From Jackrogersella multiformis (Eukaryota > Ascomycota > Sordariomycetes > Xylariales > Hypoxylaceae), in NCBI GenBank assembly GCA_902806575.1, contig CADCXD010000001.1, positions 186,001-250,000 of the forward strand: 64,000 nt of DNA, in the 5' to 3' direction. A program made the translations under genes and the position numbers. The notes under the pieces were generated by a model, which saw only the letters and a list, made by a program, of their open reading frames with translations, made no database searches and was not told the DNA's origin. This document shows, one piece after another, positions 34,354 to 45,690 of this stretch; the stretch's first letter is position 1, and each line of letters opens with the position of its first letter.

Positions 34354-35481
34354 CTATAACCTATCCGTCCAGAAGAAGAACGTCGCGCCATGTACTGCGA
34401 TCTCACCCTTCTCATTCCTCTCAACATCGTCACTCTCCAGGGTTTCCTTAAGAAGCTTATTCCAGGCTTCTCGTTCATCCCCCTTAAACACGGCGATCTG
34501 GCTCAGAGTATTAAGTCGTGACGAAAGTGCTTTCTCACTCAGCCAGACTGTCCACTTCGCACTATCCTCTCCAAGTGGAAGACTGAATCTAGGCAGACAG
34601 TCGGTGAGAGTATCCTTGAGAACCTGAAGCGGACTACCTGGCAGTTGCTGATCAAATACTTCTTTCCATTTCTTGGTGGAAAATATCAGCTATGTCTAGG
34701 TAGAGTTTGCCGTTAAGGGAGGACCACCAACCTGATGTCTAAATCGAGGAAGACCGTCATCTAATGACCATATGAAATCATTTATCTTCTGCTCCCACTT
34801 CGTAGTTGCCGGCCAACCCTGAGGTTTGTTGTCTAACCGTTGATTAGTGAGCAATTCTTATTATATCGGAGATTCCGTAGTATTTTAAAGCGAGCTTACA
34901 GTCTTCGATATTCCATATAGCGCCAAACACGGCACCCGGTCTTAATACCCGCTGGATCTCCTTCAACGATTCAGGGGTTGCGAACCTTGACATACAATAC
35001 ACATAAGAAAAGGATCTTCTTTCAACTTGCCAATTTGGTTTAATAGCTAGCTTACCAGTGGAATGCCTACATGGGGTTAACGTCAGCATTCTCCCAGGTC
35101 TACAGTCACTGCCCATCAACTCACTTGAGCCGCAATACAAGCGTCGCCCCACTCATTGTCAACCGGCATCTTATCAGCCTTTCCATCGATCACTTCGACA
35201 CCCGGTAAATCTTTCTGCGCAAGCTTCTCCCTCATCCCGTGATGAGGTTCGATCGCTTTAACAGTAAACCTCTCGGGCTGCTGAGCTATGAGTTCGGTGA
35301 ACTTGCCAGTTCCCGAGGCGACCTCGACGATTTTAGCCCCGGGTTGCTGCGCAATATTCAATTTGGCGAGGAATGTCTCGACAACCTCTGGCAGATACGA
35401 AGGGCGATATGCATCATACGAGGCGGCATCTTTAAATCCTTCTTCCGCAGCTGTTGGAAGGCTGCTACTATGCGATGCCAT
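34354..35481 (-). CDS. SAM-dependent class I methyltransferase with an 11-nt micro-exon
   Basis: Five exons (35481-35125, 35066-35056, 34985-34900, 34832-34732, 34689-34354) give 296 residues with no internal stop. The N-terminal FKDAASYDAYRPSYLP is the usual lead-in of this family. Motif I is VEVASGTGKFTELI, motif II is VKAIEPHHGMREKL, and KADKMPVDNEWGDACIAAQ follows. AFHWF is assembled from the end of exon 1, the 11-nt exon 2 and the start of exon 3; then LKEIQRVLRPGAVFGAIWN. Intron 4 is only 42 nt. This is the fungal cytosolic methyltransferase-11-like group (DUF/YcgJ-type); the substrate is unknown. The exon-2 call rests on the conserved AFHW block and on both flanking introns having GT..AG ends. 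Confidence 0.85.
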
Positions 35482-36624
35482 TTTCGAACTTCAGACGCGA
35501 AGCTCTTACGGGACGAATAAGAGACAAAATCGTTAGTCTTCTTTTCAGCTTGTTCGATATTGCAGATTGCCTATATGATTTCTATATGGTTGCCTATAAT
35601 ACCTACCTAGGTACTGTACATAATACTTAGGTATAGTGTATAAACGAAGATTACCTACCCCACTGTCCCGATGGCGTCAGTCTTGAGAGTACGGCAGGTG
35701 GATAGCCCTACGCTTATAACCGGCAACCACGACATGAGCTAGCTTTTAGCCGATGGGTTAGTAGGGTATCGTCATTAGGTAGGTTCTTGAGTAAATTGAT
35801 CATTGAATATACATCACAGATACATATTTAGGTACCTAAGATCTACGATACATCTAATTATTTTCCAGGACATCGATACTAACAAAATGATCTACATTAA
35901 TCGCATACCCAGGCCACTGGATCATGCAACATCGTTCATTTGTATGCGTTCATGCATAATTCGGATAGTTGCAAACTCCTACGCCTTTACCAAGATTGTC
36001 TAATGTTACACATGTCAGACAAGTGCGTTCTTACTGCAGAATACCATACTAAAAAAAAATAGATACGTCGTACAGAAATGTTTTCCAGGTCAACCTCAGG
36101 TCCGATTATGTGGCAACTGCCCTGACCTGAAAACCCCTGGATTCCAGGGGGGTGCTACCGCCCCATATGGATTAAAATAGCTGGTAACTACCTAGGGGTA
36201 GGGTTCATTAGGCCAAGACTCTTAGTCGTAGCCTTGACGCATCTTCATTCGACAACTCTTCAACTCTCACACGCGCCTAGCATTCTCCTCGCATTCTCCT
36301 CGCATACACTACTAGCATCCATACGTACACAACCTTGGAACCCCTTAAACTCACCGTCCCGGCGCATCCTTAACCATATTCCAATTCTTGATCAATTCAT
36401 TTTAATACATATCCTATTATATAGTAGGTACCTAGGTAGTTGTCAAGTACCTGATGAGCTTCCCTCTTTGTTCCCTACAGCTTCAGCGAGAACGAGGTTG
36501 AAGGAGACGGCTGTCGTTTGTTTCGAGAATGTCATAACCTCTCTAGAATTCACCAGTCGCCCCCTCGTTCTCGATTCCTTTTGTGCAAACATTTCTCTAC
36601 TCAAACCGCACGCTCCTTTTCTAG
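35482..36624. other. Divergent intergenic region, about 1.1 kb
   Basis: Lies between the start codons of the methyltransferase (-) and the GT69 enzyme (+). A TAGGTACCTAGGTAG unit is at about 36424-36440, in the GT69 promoter/5' leader. No supported gene. Confidence 0.5.
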
Positions 36625-37953
36625 ATGGTTCTTAGATACCGCCGCTTCAGGCGTAACTACTTGCGCCCCATACTCCTCGTCCTATTCTTCCTCTTCTCCA
36701 TCGATGCCGTGTTCCTCGTGCGCCGCCGTCCCGATACCTATCGCGAGAACCTGTCCGACATAGACCGACGATCCCCCTCTTCTCGAACAGGGAACACGAC
36801 TGTCTTTATCGCGTCAGTACATCGGAACACGGCACTGATACAAAGAGCAGCATGGAACCAGGCTGTGCTGGATCTGGTTGACTACCTAGGTCCGGAAAAC
36901 GTCCATGTATCGGCTATCGAGTCAGGCTCCCAGGATGAAACAAAGGAGGCACTGATGGATCTGAAGGCGGCTCTCGATGAGAGACACGCCTCCAATACGG
37001 TCAGCTTGGGATTGACGGTATGGGAGCAATTGGAAGAAATCGATACCCGGCCCCCACCGAATGCGCGAGAACCCGGTTGGATTTGGAACGTTGCCGAAAG
37101 CCAATTCGAGCTGCGCCGGATACCCTACCTTGCCAAGGTTCGCAACCAGGCTATGGAACCGCTTAAGCAGTTGCAGAGCGAGGGGAGAAAGTTTGACAAG
37201 GTCCTCTGGCTAAACGACGTCGTATTTGATGTATGGTCACATGTTATTCTAAAGGTATAGCTGGTAAGATCGGATGGCTAACATTGATCGACCTAGACTG
37301 AGGATATTGTCACATTATTCAACACTCGCGATAATAACTATGCTGCTGCATGCTCCATGGACTACAAGGTATCACCTCTCTACTACGACACGTTTGCTCT
37401 TCGAGATGACCTAGGCCTAAAGACTGTGTCCCTTTATTGGCCGTGGTTCCAATCTCCCATCTCGAGGGCATCAGCTGAGCGCAACGCGCCTATCCGGGTT
37501 ACTTCGTGCTGGAACGGCATTGTAGCGTTTGACTCGGCTCCTTTCTATGCAAAGCCGCCATTGCAGTTCCGCGGCATCGATGATACCCTGGCGGACCTAC
37601 ACTTGGAAGGCTCGGAGTGCTGTCTGATACATGCCGACAACTACCTCACGACCGAAAAGGGCGTGTGGCTGAATCCAAACGTCCGCGTCGCCTACGGTGT
37701 TAAGGCGTATTACCAGATCAGAACAAACCGCTTCCCGAATCCCTTCTGGACGGTCGTAAGCGCTTGGGTCAACCGGATTAACAGCTGGCACATCGGCCTC
37801 CAGAGCCGGTTGGAGAACCGGGTAGTCCAGAGCAGAGTAGAGCAATGGAAGCTCGAAACCCCGGACGGGGACCTGCCGAGGTACGAGCCCGGAGAGGCGT
37901 GCCTCATCAACGAGATGCAGATAATGTGGTCGAACGGATGGAAACACTTATAG
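36625..37953 (+). CDS. Type II membrane glycosyltransferase, GT69/CAP59 family (alpha-1,3-mannosyltransferase CMT1-like)
   Basis: Two exons (36625-37230, 37297-37953) give 420 residues. A basic cytoplasmic tip (MVLRYRRFRRNYLR) precedes one signal anchor (PILLVLFFLFSIDAVFLV, about 15-32), giving a Golgi-type topology. Family blocks in order are TTVFIASVHRNTALIQ, WNQAVLDLVDYLGPENVHVS, SGSQDETKEAL, RIPYLAKVRNQAMEPL, KVLWLNDVVFD, NNYAAACSMDYK, RVTSCWNGIVAFDSAPF and GSECCLIHADNYLT. The NDVVFD acid box lies across the intron joint. Members transfer mannose in cell-wall or capsule glycans; the acceptor here is unknown. It is divergent from the methyltransferase and convergent with PMP24. Confidence 0.9.
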
Positions 37954-38754
37954 AATACCTTGGAGGTAGGTATAGATAAAAAGGAACTGGCTAGATAGGA
38001 GAACTTTTGTAAAATACCCGACCCCATAGGCCTTGCATCGACTTTTGTATTCTTGAATTACCATCGAATTGACAACCCAAAACCAACTCGGCCTCAATGC
38101 TATTGAGGATTTAATTGGTGGTATTTATACGAAGCTTCACTAGAAAATATGACTCAATATAACATATCCGTATCTGCAAAGATGTGGATTGTGTCCTTGT
38201 CGATCACCACGTAGCTACTGCGGGCCTTCTAACTAGAATATCGATGAACGACAATCAAGCCTCCGTACCTAGTCTAAGCCGATTCACATGGGCTCTGCTC
38301 TACAATCAAGGGCACTCGGCACAATATGGTAATCTACCCAATTCATATATCCTTGTAGAAGATGTCCGTCTACCACCGGTTAGGTACTCTGTAAATGAGC
38401 CCGACCGCCGCCCCATGCCAAATGCGTAAATTGTACATCTGAACGTACTATGTATGTATCGTGTGTAAACCCCGGACAAACCAAAAACACCAACGGACGC
38501 CTTTATACATGGTGATTTCCATGTCGATATCATAGCCACGAATTCCTTCGTAGACTGCTGTTCGGCTCAGCTCAGCTCGATTACCTCCCCGTTCTTGCTT
38601 CCTTTTCTTCTTTCTTTCTCCTTTTTTCCCTTTCTGACCCCGGGAAGTCGAAGTCTGCCTCTCGGTCTGCCAGCTCCTCGCTTCTCTATTTACGGGCCTA
38701 GGTAGGCAGGCAGGTAAGTATGTATTTTGTGCGCGCGCGCGGGTGTGTGTGTAT
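37954..38754. other. Intergenic between convergent genes, about 800 bp
   Basis: Shared 3' space of the GT69 gene (+) and PMP24 (-). The right end carries an alternating purine-pyrimidine run (38729-38752). No supported gene. Confidence 0.5.
38729..38752. repeat. Alternating GC/GT dinucleotide run
   Basis: TGTGCGCGCGCGCG followed by GGTGTGTGTG. A strictly alternating purine-pyrimidine run with one slip, immediately 3' of the PMP24 stop codon. Confidence 0.75.
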
Positions 38755-39462
38755 TTATTTGTTATGCCAGACGAAATTCCTCAGGGAGTCCCAGTTGTCG
38801 GACTGCTGGTAGATGTACGTCATGCTGCTGCGCAGCGAGGGCTGCAGCTCGTCGGGGTGGTGGCGGAACAGGTGCATGACAGCAGCCCAGGACGTCGCGG
38901 CGAACACGGGCCAGGCGTAATGCGAGATCATGGCGGACACGTCGGGGCGCGACACGAACGGCAGCCCCGTGGCGACGCCCCCCCCCGCCGCCGCGGGCTT
39001 CACGGCCAGCCGCGCCAGCGCCAGCACGACGCGCGCGAACACGTACACCACGATCTGCTGGTTGACGCTGGGGATGCGGCCGGTCTTGGGGGAGCGGCCG
39101 CCGAAGACGGCGTAGCCGCCCAGCAGGCCGGCGAGCAGGGAGTCGTAGGGGCCCTCCTTGCCGGGAGTGGCGCCGCACCGCTTGAGCGCGTAGCACGACA
39201 GCTTGTAGACGAAGGCGAAGCGCGCGAGGTTTCGGGCGTGCGTGCGCGTCGCGCGCAGCACCAGCGACGCCTTCTCCCGCAGCGTGCCCGGCCGGAACAG
39301 CAGCACCATCACCAGCGCGTGCGGGAACCGCACCTTGGCCCCGTACACCGCGCCGTTGCGCACGCCCTTCAGGATCGCGAGGACGTCGTGGTAGGCCGGG
39401 TCCAGGATTATGCGCTCGATGGCGGCTTTGGCGCCTTCGAGGGCGGGCGGGAGGGTGGACAT
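38755..39462 (-). CDS. Peroxisomal membrane protein PMP24 (PXMP4 family, Tim17-like)
   Basis: A single exon of 235 residues with GC-rich codons. The family features are visible: an N-terminal helix (LEGAKAAIERIILDPAYHDV), ILKGVRNGAVYGAKVRFPHA with the Tim17-like Gly-rich helix, RNLARFAFVYKLSCYALK, SLLAGLLGGYAVFG and the signature SVNQQIVVYVFARVVLALA. The C-terminal half has a predicted membrane segment around WPVFAATSWAAVMHLF. Fungal PMP24 sits in the peroxisomal membrane and has been linked to Woronin-body biology in some species. A Gly/Ala-rich loop (KPAAAGGGVATG) is encoded by the highest-GC part. The frame at 38743-39501 on the plus strand is an antisense shadow. Confidence 0.88.
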   Translation of the reverse strand: MSTLPPALEGAKAAIERIILDPAYHDVLAILKGVRNGAVYGAKVRFPHALVMVLLFRPGTLREKASLVLRATRTHARNLARFAFVYKLSCYALKRCGATPGKEGPYDSLLAGLLGGYAVFGGRSPKTGRIPSVNQQIVVYVFARVVLALARLAVKPAAAGGGVATGLPFVSRPDVSAMISHYAWPVFAATSWAAVMHLFRHHPDELQPSLRSSMTYIYQQSDNWDSLRNFVWHNK

Positions 39463-40195
39463 TTTGGGTTGGTTTGGGGGGGCGTGGTCGAGGTGTGGTG
39501 AAGTGGGTGAGGTGGTGAGAGAGGAGGTAGGGAGGGAGGGAAAGCTTGGTCGGGTGTTGCGTCGCCGGGATTTAGGAGAAGGGGGTGCGGCGTCGGCTAT
39601 CGAATCAGATGTTCAGGGATGTTATCGGACCATTGATGTTGTGGTGCTTGTTGACAACTAATAATCTAAACCTCCGGGGGCAGCGGGAGATGGCAGGAGT
39701 TACGGTGTTTGTCGAATACAGAAGGAGCTCATTCTTTCCTTGCGGTAATGGTAGAAGAATGGATGGATTGGCGCTGGCGTTTCTTTTTGTTCGGCCTCGG
39801 CAGTGGCACATGTTGTTTCCAAATCTCGGCTCAAAAGATAGCTGGAGTAGCGCCGGGATTGCGGTACGGTACTACTCTAAAAAGGCGCTAGTCGGGCCCC
39901 TACCGCTATGACGCAGTATACCTACCTAACCTAAGGCATAGCACAAATTGGAGTTATGCAATTGACGAGCATTTATTTGCATGTGATAGTTAATATACAG
40001 TGTATCAGTATCGTTAACTTCAGATCTTAAGTGAGCCTCTGCCCTTTTCTTGAGATCAAAATCTTCAGATATTTATATTAGTATCCGAGTTACCATTAGA
40101 TATTACTTCAAGCTTACTTTAGGTGTTGGAAATATGACAAGCTTGAATTATGGTAGCTTAACACTAATCCGGTGCATCTCTTAGCTGCTTTGTCA
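39463..40195. other. Intergenic, about 730 bp, left flank of the retrotransposon
   Basis: Promoter of PMP24 on its left. Base composition is normal right up to the target-site duplication at 40196, so mutation of the neighbouring element has not leaked visibly into this flank. Confidence 0.55.
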
Positions 40196-40200
40196 TTAGG
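40196..40200. repeat. 5' target-site duplication TTAGG
   Basis: TTAGG stands directly before the TG that opens the 5' LTR and is repeated directly after the CA that closes the 3' LTR. Five base pairs is a usual LTR-element duplication. Confidence 0.8.
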
Positions 40201-40509
40201 TGTGACAAGGGCAATAGAGCTTGGAACTGTAGTTTAATTTTAAATAATAATTCTTTATGGTTTTAAGGTCCTTGCCTTTTTCTTCTTTTTGCGAAGCGAG
40301 GCGTAATGATTTATATGTATATAATTTAAATATTTTCTTAAGCGTTATTAATGTTTTTTTAATTTTATTAATTTAATTTTATATATATTAATTAAGTTTT
40401 TTAATTAATTTTATTTAATAATTTTATTTTATAAGTTTTAATATATTTTATATTTATTAATTTATATATATTAATTATATTTTATTTTATAAAGTTTATT
40501 TATATAATA
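40201..40509. repeat. 5' LTR, inner half heavily C-to-T mutated
   Basis: Begins TGTGACAAGGG and ends at 40509, fixed by base-by-base alignment with the 3' LTR. From about 40435 to 40509 every difference from 45611-45685 is a C/T or G/A transition and there are no indels. The first about 100 bases still have normal G+C. The terminal TG..CA rule is met if the mutated last C is taken from the 3' copy. Confidence 0.82.
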
Positions 40510-43500
40510 TTTATTTTTTAATATTTATTTTTAAATATATTATATAATTATAAAATTATAAAGTTTATTAATATATTATTTATAAAATAATTTAATTATT
40601 CCTTTTATTTTTTTATTAAATATATATTTATAAGGTTTTTAAGTTTAATGCTTTTTAATTAATTAATCTTTTTATTTTATAAGATATTTTATTTTATTTT
40701 AATTTTTAATAAAGTTTATTATTTATTTTATTTAATAATTTTTAAATTTTATTAAAGTTATTATACGTAAAATTTAATTAAAGTTAAGAAGTTTTTAATT
40801 ATTAATATAATAAAGTTTAATAAATAAAATATAAAACGAGTTATATATTTTTTATTTTTTAAAAAAAGTAAGTTTTATTACGATAAAAAAGATTATTTAT
40901 TAAATTTTAAAAAAGTTTAAAAGCTTTTTATTTAATTTTTTTTAACGAGGCGTTTAATTTTAATGTTTTTTATGTTTAATATTACGAGTTAATTTATTTT
41001 AAAAATTAATATATTTTTTTATTATTTATTGACTTATTTTTTTATTTATTAACGGTTTTATTTTAAGTATTTTTATATATTTTAATGTATTTATATTATT
41101 TAATATATATAATTTATTTTTAAAATTACGTAAAGTATTTATAAAAAAATTATAAGTTATTAAATAATATTTATAATTAATATAAAAAAAATAAATTATA
41201 TTAATAAAAAATAATATTATTATAAATAAATTTTATAATTATAAATAAGTTTTTTTAATTATTTATTTTATAATTATAAAATTTATTTATAATAACATTA
41301 TTTTTTATTAATTTATAAATAAAATATAATATTTATATAAGATTTAATATTTATTAATTTAAAAAAGTCTTTTTAAATATAAAATGTAAATTTAAAATCT
41401 TTATTAAAAATAATATTTAAAGATATATTATATAGTTTTTAATATTATTTAACGAAAATTTTAATTAAGTTATTAAATTTTTTTCTTTTATTTTAAAGAA
41501 TAAATTTATTATTATTTAAATAAAGTTATAATTATTTAATAAAAAAAAGTTAATAATAAAATTTATTATTATTATTAATTAAAAATATTTATATAAAGTG
41601 TAACGAGGGATTTTATTTTATTAATATTTTAAATAACTTTATATGTAATTTTAAATAATATTTTTAATATTTAATTATTAAAAGTTTTAAGTAATTAATT
41701 TTAAAGTTTTATTTATTTTTATATATTTAACGATAAAAGTATTATATTTAATGGAAATAATTTCTTTTTAAAGTTTTATAAATATTTAAAGTTTTTTTTT
41801 AATATAAAAGGTTATTTTATAAAGTGACGTTTTTAAAAGGATTTTTAATTTACGTAACGTATTTTAAGTTATTAATAACTGTTTTTTTTAATTATTTAAT
41901 AAAGTTAAAATTTTAATTAAATATAATAAAATTATAAAGTTTTTTTAATATAACGAGGATAATTATTAAAGAGGTAAATAAAGTTTTTTAAAAGTATAAA
42001 AAATGTTTATTTATAAAATCGATTTTATAAGTTAGTTTTTAGTTTTTTTTAAGTCGATATTACGGTAATTTTAAGAAAATATTAACTTTATTAAATTTTT
42101 TTTTTTTAAAAAAATAACGTTAATAATATAATTTAAGGCATTAGTTTTAATATAAGTTTATTTTAAAAGGTTAAAATAAGTTATAATAAAAGTTTAAATA
42201 AAACGAAATTTAAGTTTTTTAAAGGATTTATTTATTTTTTTATTTTATTTTTAGTTTTTATTTATTTTTTCTTATTTATGTTAATAATTAATTTTATTTT
42301 ATATTATTAAGATATTATTAATTTTAATAATATAATTAAGGAAGTTTATTTTTTAGTTTTTTTAAATGTACTTTTACGGGTTAATTATAAAGTGATATTT
42401 TATAAGATTTTTTAAGATTTTTTTAACGATTTTATTATATTTTTTTATAATGTTTATATAAATAAAAAAGTTATTTAAATATATTAGGAAATTTAAATCG
42501 ATAAAGTTTTAAAAAATGTTATTTATTATAAATTAAAAGGTTATAAAAGTATTAATTAATTTAAAAAGTATAATTAAATATTTAAAGAAATTATATTTAT
42601 ATTAAAAAGTTGTTTTTTATTTATTTTCTTTTTTAATTTTAATAAGGTAAAATTTTAACTTAAGATTAATTTTAGTAAATTATTTTACGGTTTTAAAGCG
42701 AGTTTATAATTTAAATATTAAAAGTATAAAATATTAAATAAAAATAATAATATTATTTAAACTTTTATAATTTATTATAAATTAAAAAACGTTTTAAGAA
42801 TTTAATTTATTTATAAATATTATAAGTGTTATATAAAATAAAGTTAATTTTTAAATACGTTTATTATTAAGCATTTTATTTAATTATAGTTTTAACGTAT
42901 TAAGTTTTTTTTATTTATAACGTAAAAAAGTTTTTAAAAAAGTGTTTTTTCTTTTTAAAAATTAATAACGTAATTTTATAATTAATAATTTAAAAAACGT
43001 TATTTTGTTTTTTTTATTATAATATATATAAATTTATAAAATTCTTTAAAAACGTTTTTTAATATTTTTTATTATTATATTAATTAGTTTTTTTAAGTTA
43101 TATAAAGTTAAATTAATATAATGTTTTTAATAATAAAAATAATTAAACTTAATCTTTTTAATATTTTAAAAAAGTTTATAAGTTTATAAAATTTTATTTA
43201 TTATTATAATATAATAATATCGTATTTATTATTTAAAGCGTTTAATTTAAAGTTAATTTTAAAGAAATAATTTTCTTAATAATAAAAGATAAAAGGATTA
43301 ATATAATAATATTTTATAAAAGGGATTTAAGTTAAATTAAAGGTTAATATAAATTATATATATTGTTTTTTAATAATTAATAACTTTTATTTCTTTATTT
43401 TAAAAAAAGATTTTATTAAAATTAAGTTTTTTAAATTTAATAATGCTTATATTTAGTGTTTTTTTTATTATATATTAATGTTATATTAATAATAAATTTA

Positions 43501-45370
43501 TGTTTTAAAATTAATTTTAAGTAAGGTTTTTTTATAATTTTTATTTTATTTTTAATTAATTTTTTAATTATTACGGTTTAACGTATTTTATTTTAATTTA
43601 ATTATAAGATTTAACGAAGTGTAACGTTAAAGTTATTTAAAAATTTAAATCGAAGTTTTTAATTTTTATAATTTAAAAATAAAATAATTCTTATAAAGTT
43701 ATATTTATTTATACCTTTTTTTATAATGAAAGTATAAGTTAAGTATTATTATTTTAAGGTTATTTTATAAAGGAGATTTTATTTAAATTTAATAATAAGT
43801 TTTTATTATTAACGTTTTTTTTAATAAAATAAAAAAAGGTTTAATAATTATTACGTTTATAATATTAATAAGATTTTTTATTTTTTTTTATTAGTTTATA
43901 TTTATTTAGTTAATTCTTTTTAAAGTATTTTTATTATTAAATTAAACTTTATTTTTTTAGTTTAATTTTAATTTATTTTTATTTTTAGGTTTATTATTAT
44001 TTTTAAGGATTAATTTTAGCTTAAATTAAAGCAGTTTTCTTTTTTACGGTTAATTTAATTTAATTTTAAAGGTTTTTAAGTTAAAGTAAGCTTTTTTTTT
44101 CTTAAAATACCGGGGTTAATTAATATGTTTTTATATATTTAATTTATTTCTTAAATAACGGTAAGGAATTTTTTATTTATATTTAAAAGTTTTTTTTATT
44201 TAAAATAATTTAATTTAATAATTTTATTAAAGAAAGTTTTAACGATTTAATTTAATTAATGTGATAAAAATCTTTAAGAAAACTTTTTATATACGTTTTT
44301 AAATATATTTTTATTTTTATTTATTAAGTTTAAAATTTTAAAAGATCTTTATTATTATAAATAATAAGTTTATTAAATTATATTAAATTAACGGTAATTA
44401 TAATATAAAAAAATAAGTTAATTATTTTAAAGTAAAGGATTTTTATTATTATTTAAAGGCGTAAAATTACCTTAAAATAATCTTTTAAAAAGGGTTTTAA
44501 GTAATTTAAGGTTTTAAAATTAATTATTAAAATTAAAGTCGTTTAAGTTATTATTAAGTATTTTAACGGCTTTTTTAAAGGGATTTTTTTTTAAATATAA
44601 AAAGATTAACTTTAATAAAGTTAAATTATACTTAAGCCTTTTTAATTATTTTTTTAACTTAAATTTATAAAAAGGATTATATAAAAAAAGGTTTTTTATT
44701 TAAGCTTTTAAGTTAAAATATTTAATAAATAATATTTTAAAATATATTAAGTTTTTTTAATTAAAAGGATTTAATTTAATTAACGTTTTTAATGTAATAC
44801 GTTTTTTAATGTTTTTTAAAATAAAGTTAATTAAATATTAAATTTATTAAAAATAACTTAAATATAAGCCTTTAAATTATTAAATTAACGGTAAGTTTTT
44901 ACGTTAATATACGTAAAATTTATATATATTTTTATAAAAAAGTTATTAATTTAAAATTCTTTAATGTAAATTTGATTTATTATTTTTTATTAAATTTTTT
45001 TTTACTTTTTAATGTTTTAATAAAAAGTTTAAAAAGCTTATTAATAATAATTAATTATTTTTTTAAATTTATTAATAATTTTTTATTAAGCTTAATTATT
45101 TTATATATATTAAATAATCGCACTTTAAATTTATTATAAAAAGTTTAAATTAATTTATTAAATTTATTATTTAAAATAAATTATTTATTCGTTTATTAAT
45201 ATTATATCGGTTTAATTAAATTAAATTACCGTGTTATAAATTATTTAAATTATATTATATTAATTTTAAATTTAATTTTTATTAATAATTTAATTATTTA
45301 TAACGATAATAATAAATGTTTAAATAATATAATAATTATTATATATTTTTTAATAAAGTTTAATAAATTA

Positions 45371-45685
45371 TATAAAAAAGTTATTAAAATTAATTTTAAT
45401 ATTATTAATATTAAAAACGTTTTATATAATTATTTTATAATTTTAAGGTTTTTACTTTTTTTTTATATAAAATAAAACGTAATAACTTATATATATATAA
45501 TTTAAATATCTTTTTAAGCGCCGTTAACGCCTTTTTAATCCTATTAATTTAATCTTACATATATTAACTAAATCTTTTAATTAACCTTATTTAATAGTTT
45601 TATTTTATAAGTTCCAACATATCTTATATTCACCAACTTGCATATATTGATCATACTCTGCTTCGTGGAGCCTATCCGTATGACA
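45371..45685. repeat. 3' LTR, outer half little mutated
   Basis: The right end is firm (..CCGTATGACA then TTAGG). The left end near 45371 is approximate, because there both copies differ in mutation load and a gap of about 10 bases must be allowed. From about 45440 (TTTTAAGGTTTTT, matching TTTTAAGGTCCTT at 40261) onward the alignment is clear. It keeps C and G where the 5' LTR has T and A. Confidence 0.8.
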
Positions 45686-45690
45686 TTAGG
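45686..45690. repeat. 3' target-site duplication TTAGG
   Basis: Matches 40196-40200 exactly and abuts the CA end of the 3' LTR. Confidence 0.8.

Larger units (their letters stand above)
40201..45685. mobile_element. LTR retrotransposon destroyed by RIP-like C:G to T:A mutation
   Basis: A 5.5-kb element bounded by direct LTRs and a 5-bp duplication. The interior (about 40510-45370) is almost wholly A and T. No frame longer than 60 codons survives, so orientation and superfamily (Ty1 or Ty3) cannot be read. Many remaining C bases are in an ACG context, as expected if CpA sites were the preferred target of repeat-induced point mutation. A full-length 5-6 kb element with about 310-bp LTRs fits either common fungal superfamily. 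There is no sign of a solo-LTR event or of a nested insertion. Confidence 0.88.

Noticed and set aside
38743..39501. 252-codon plus-strand frame
   Set aside because: Antisense shadow of the GC-rich PMP24 coding exon, with Arg/Gly-biased composition.
40510..45370. Search for reverse-transcriptase, integrase or promoter motifs in the A/T block
   Set aside because: Mutation is too advanced; any motif match in A/T-only sequence would be chance.
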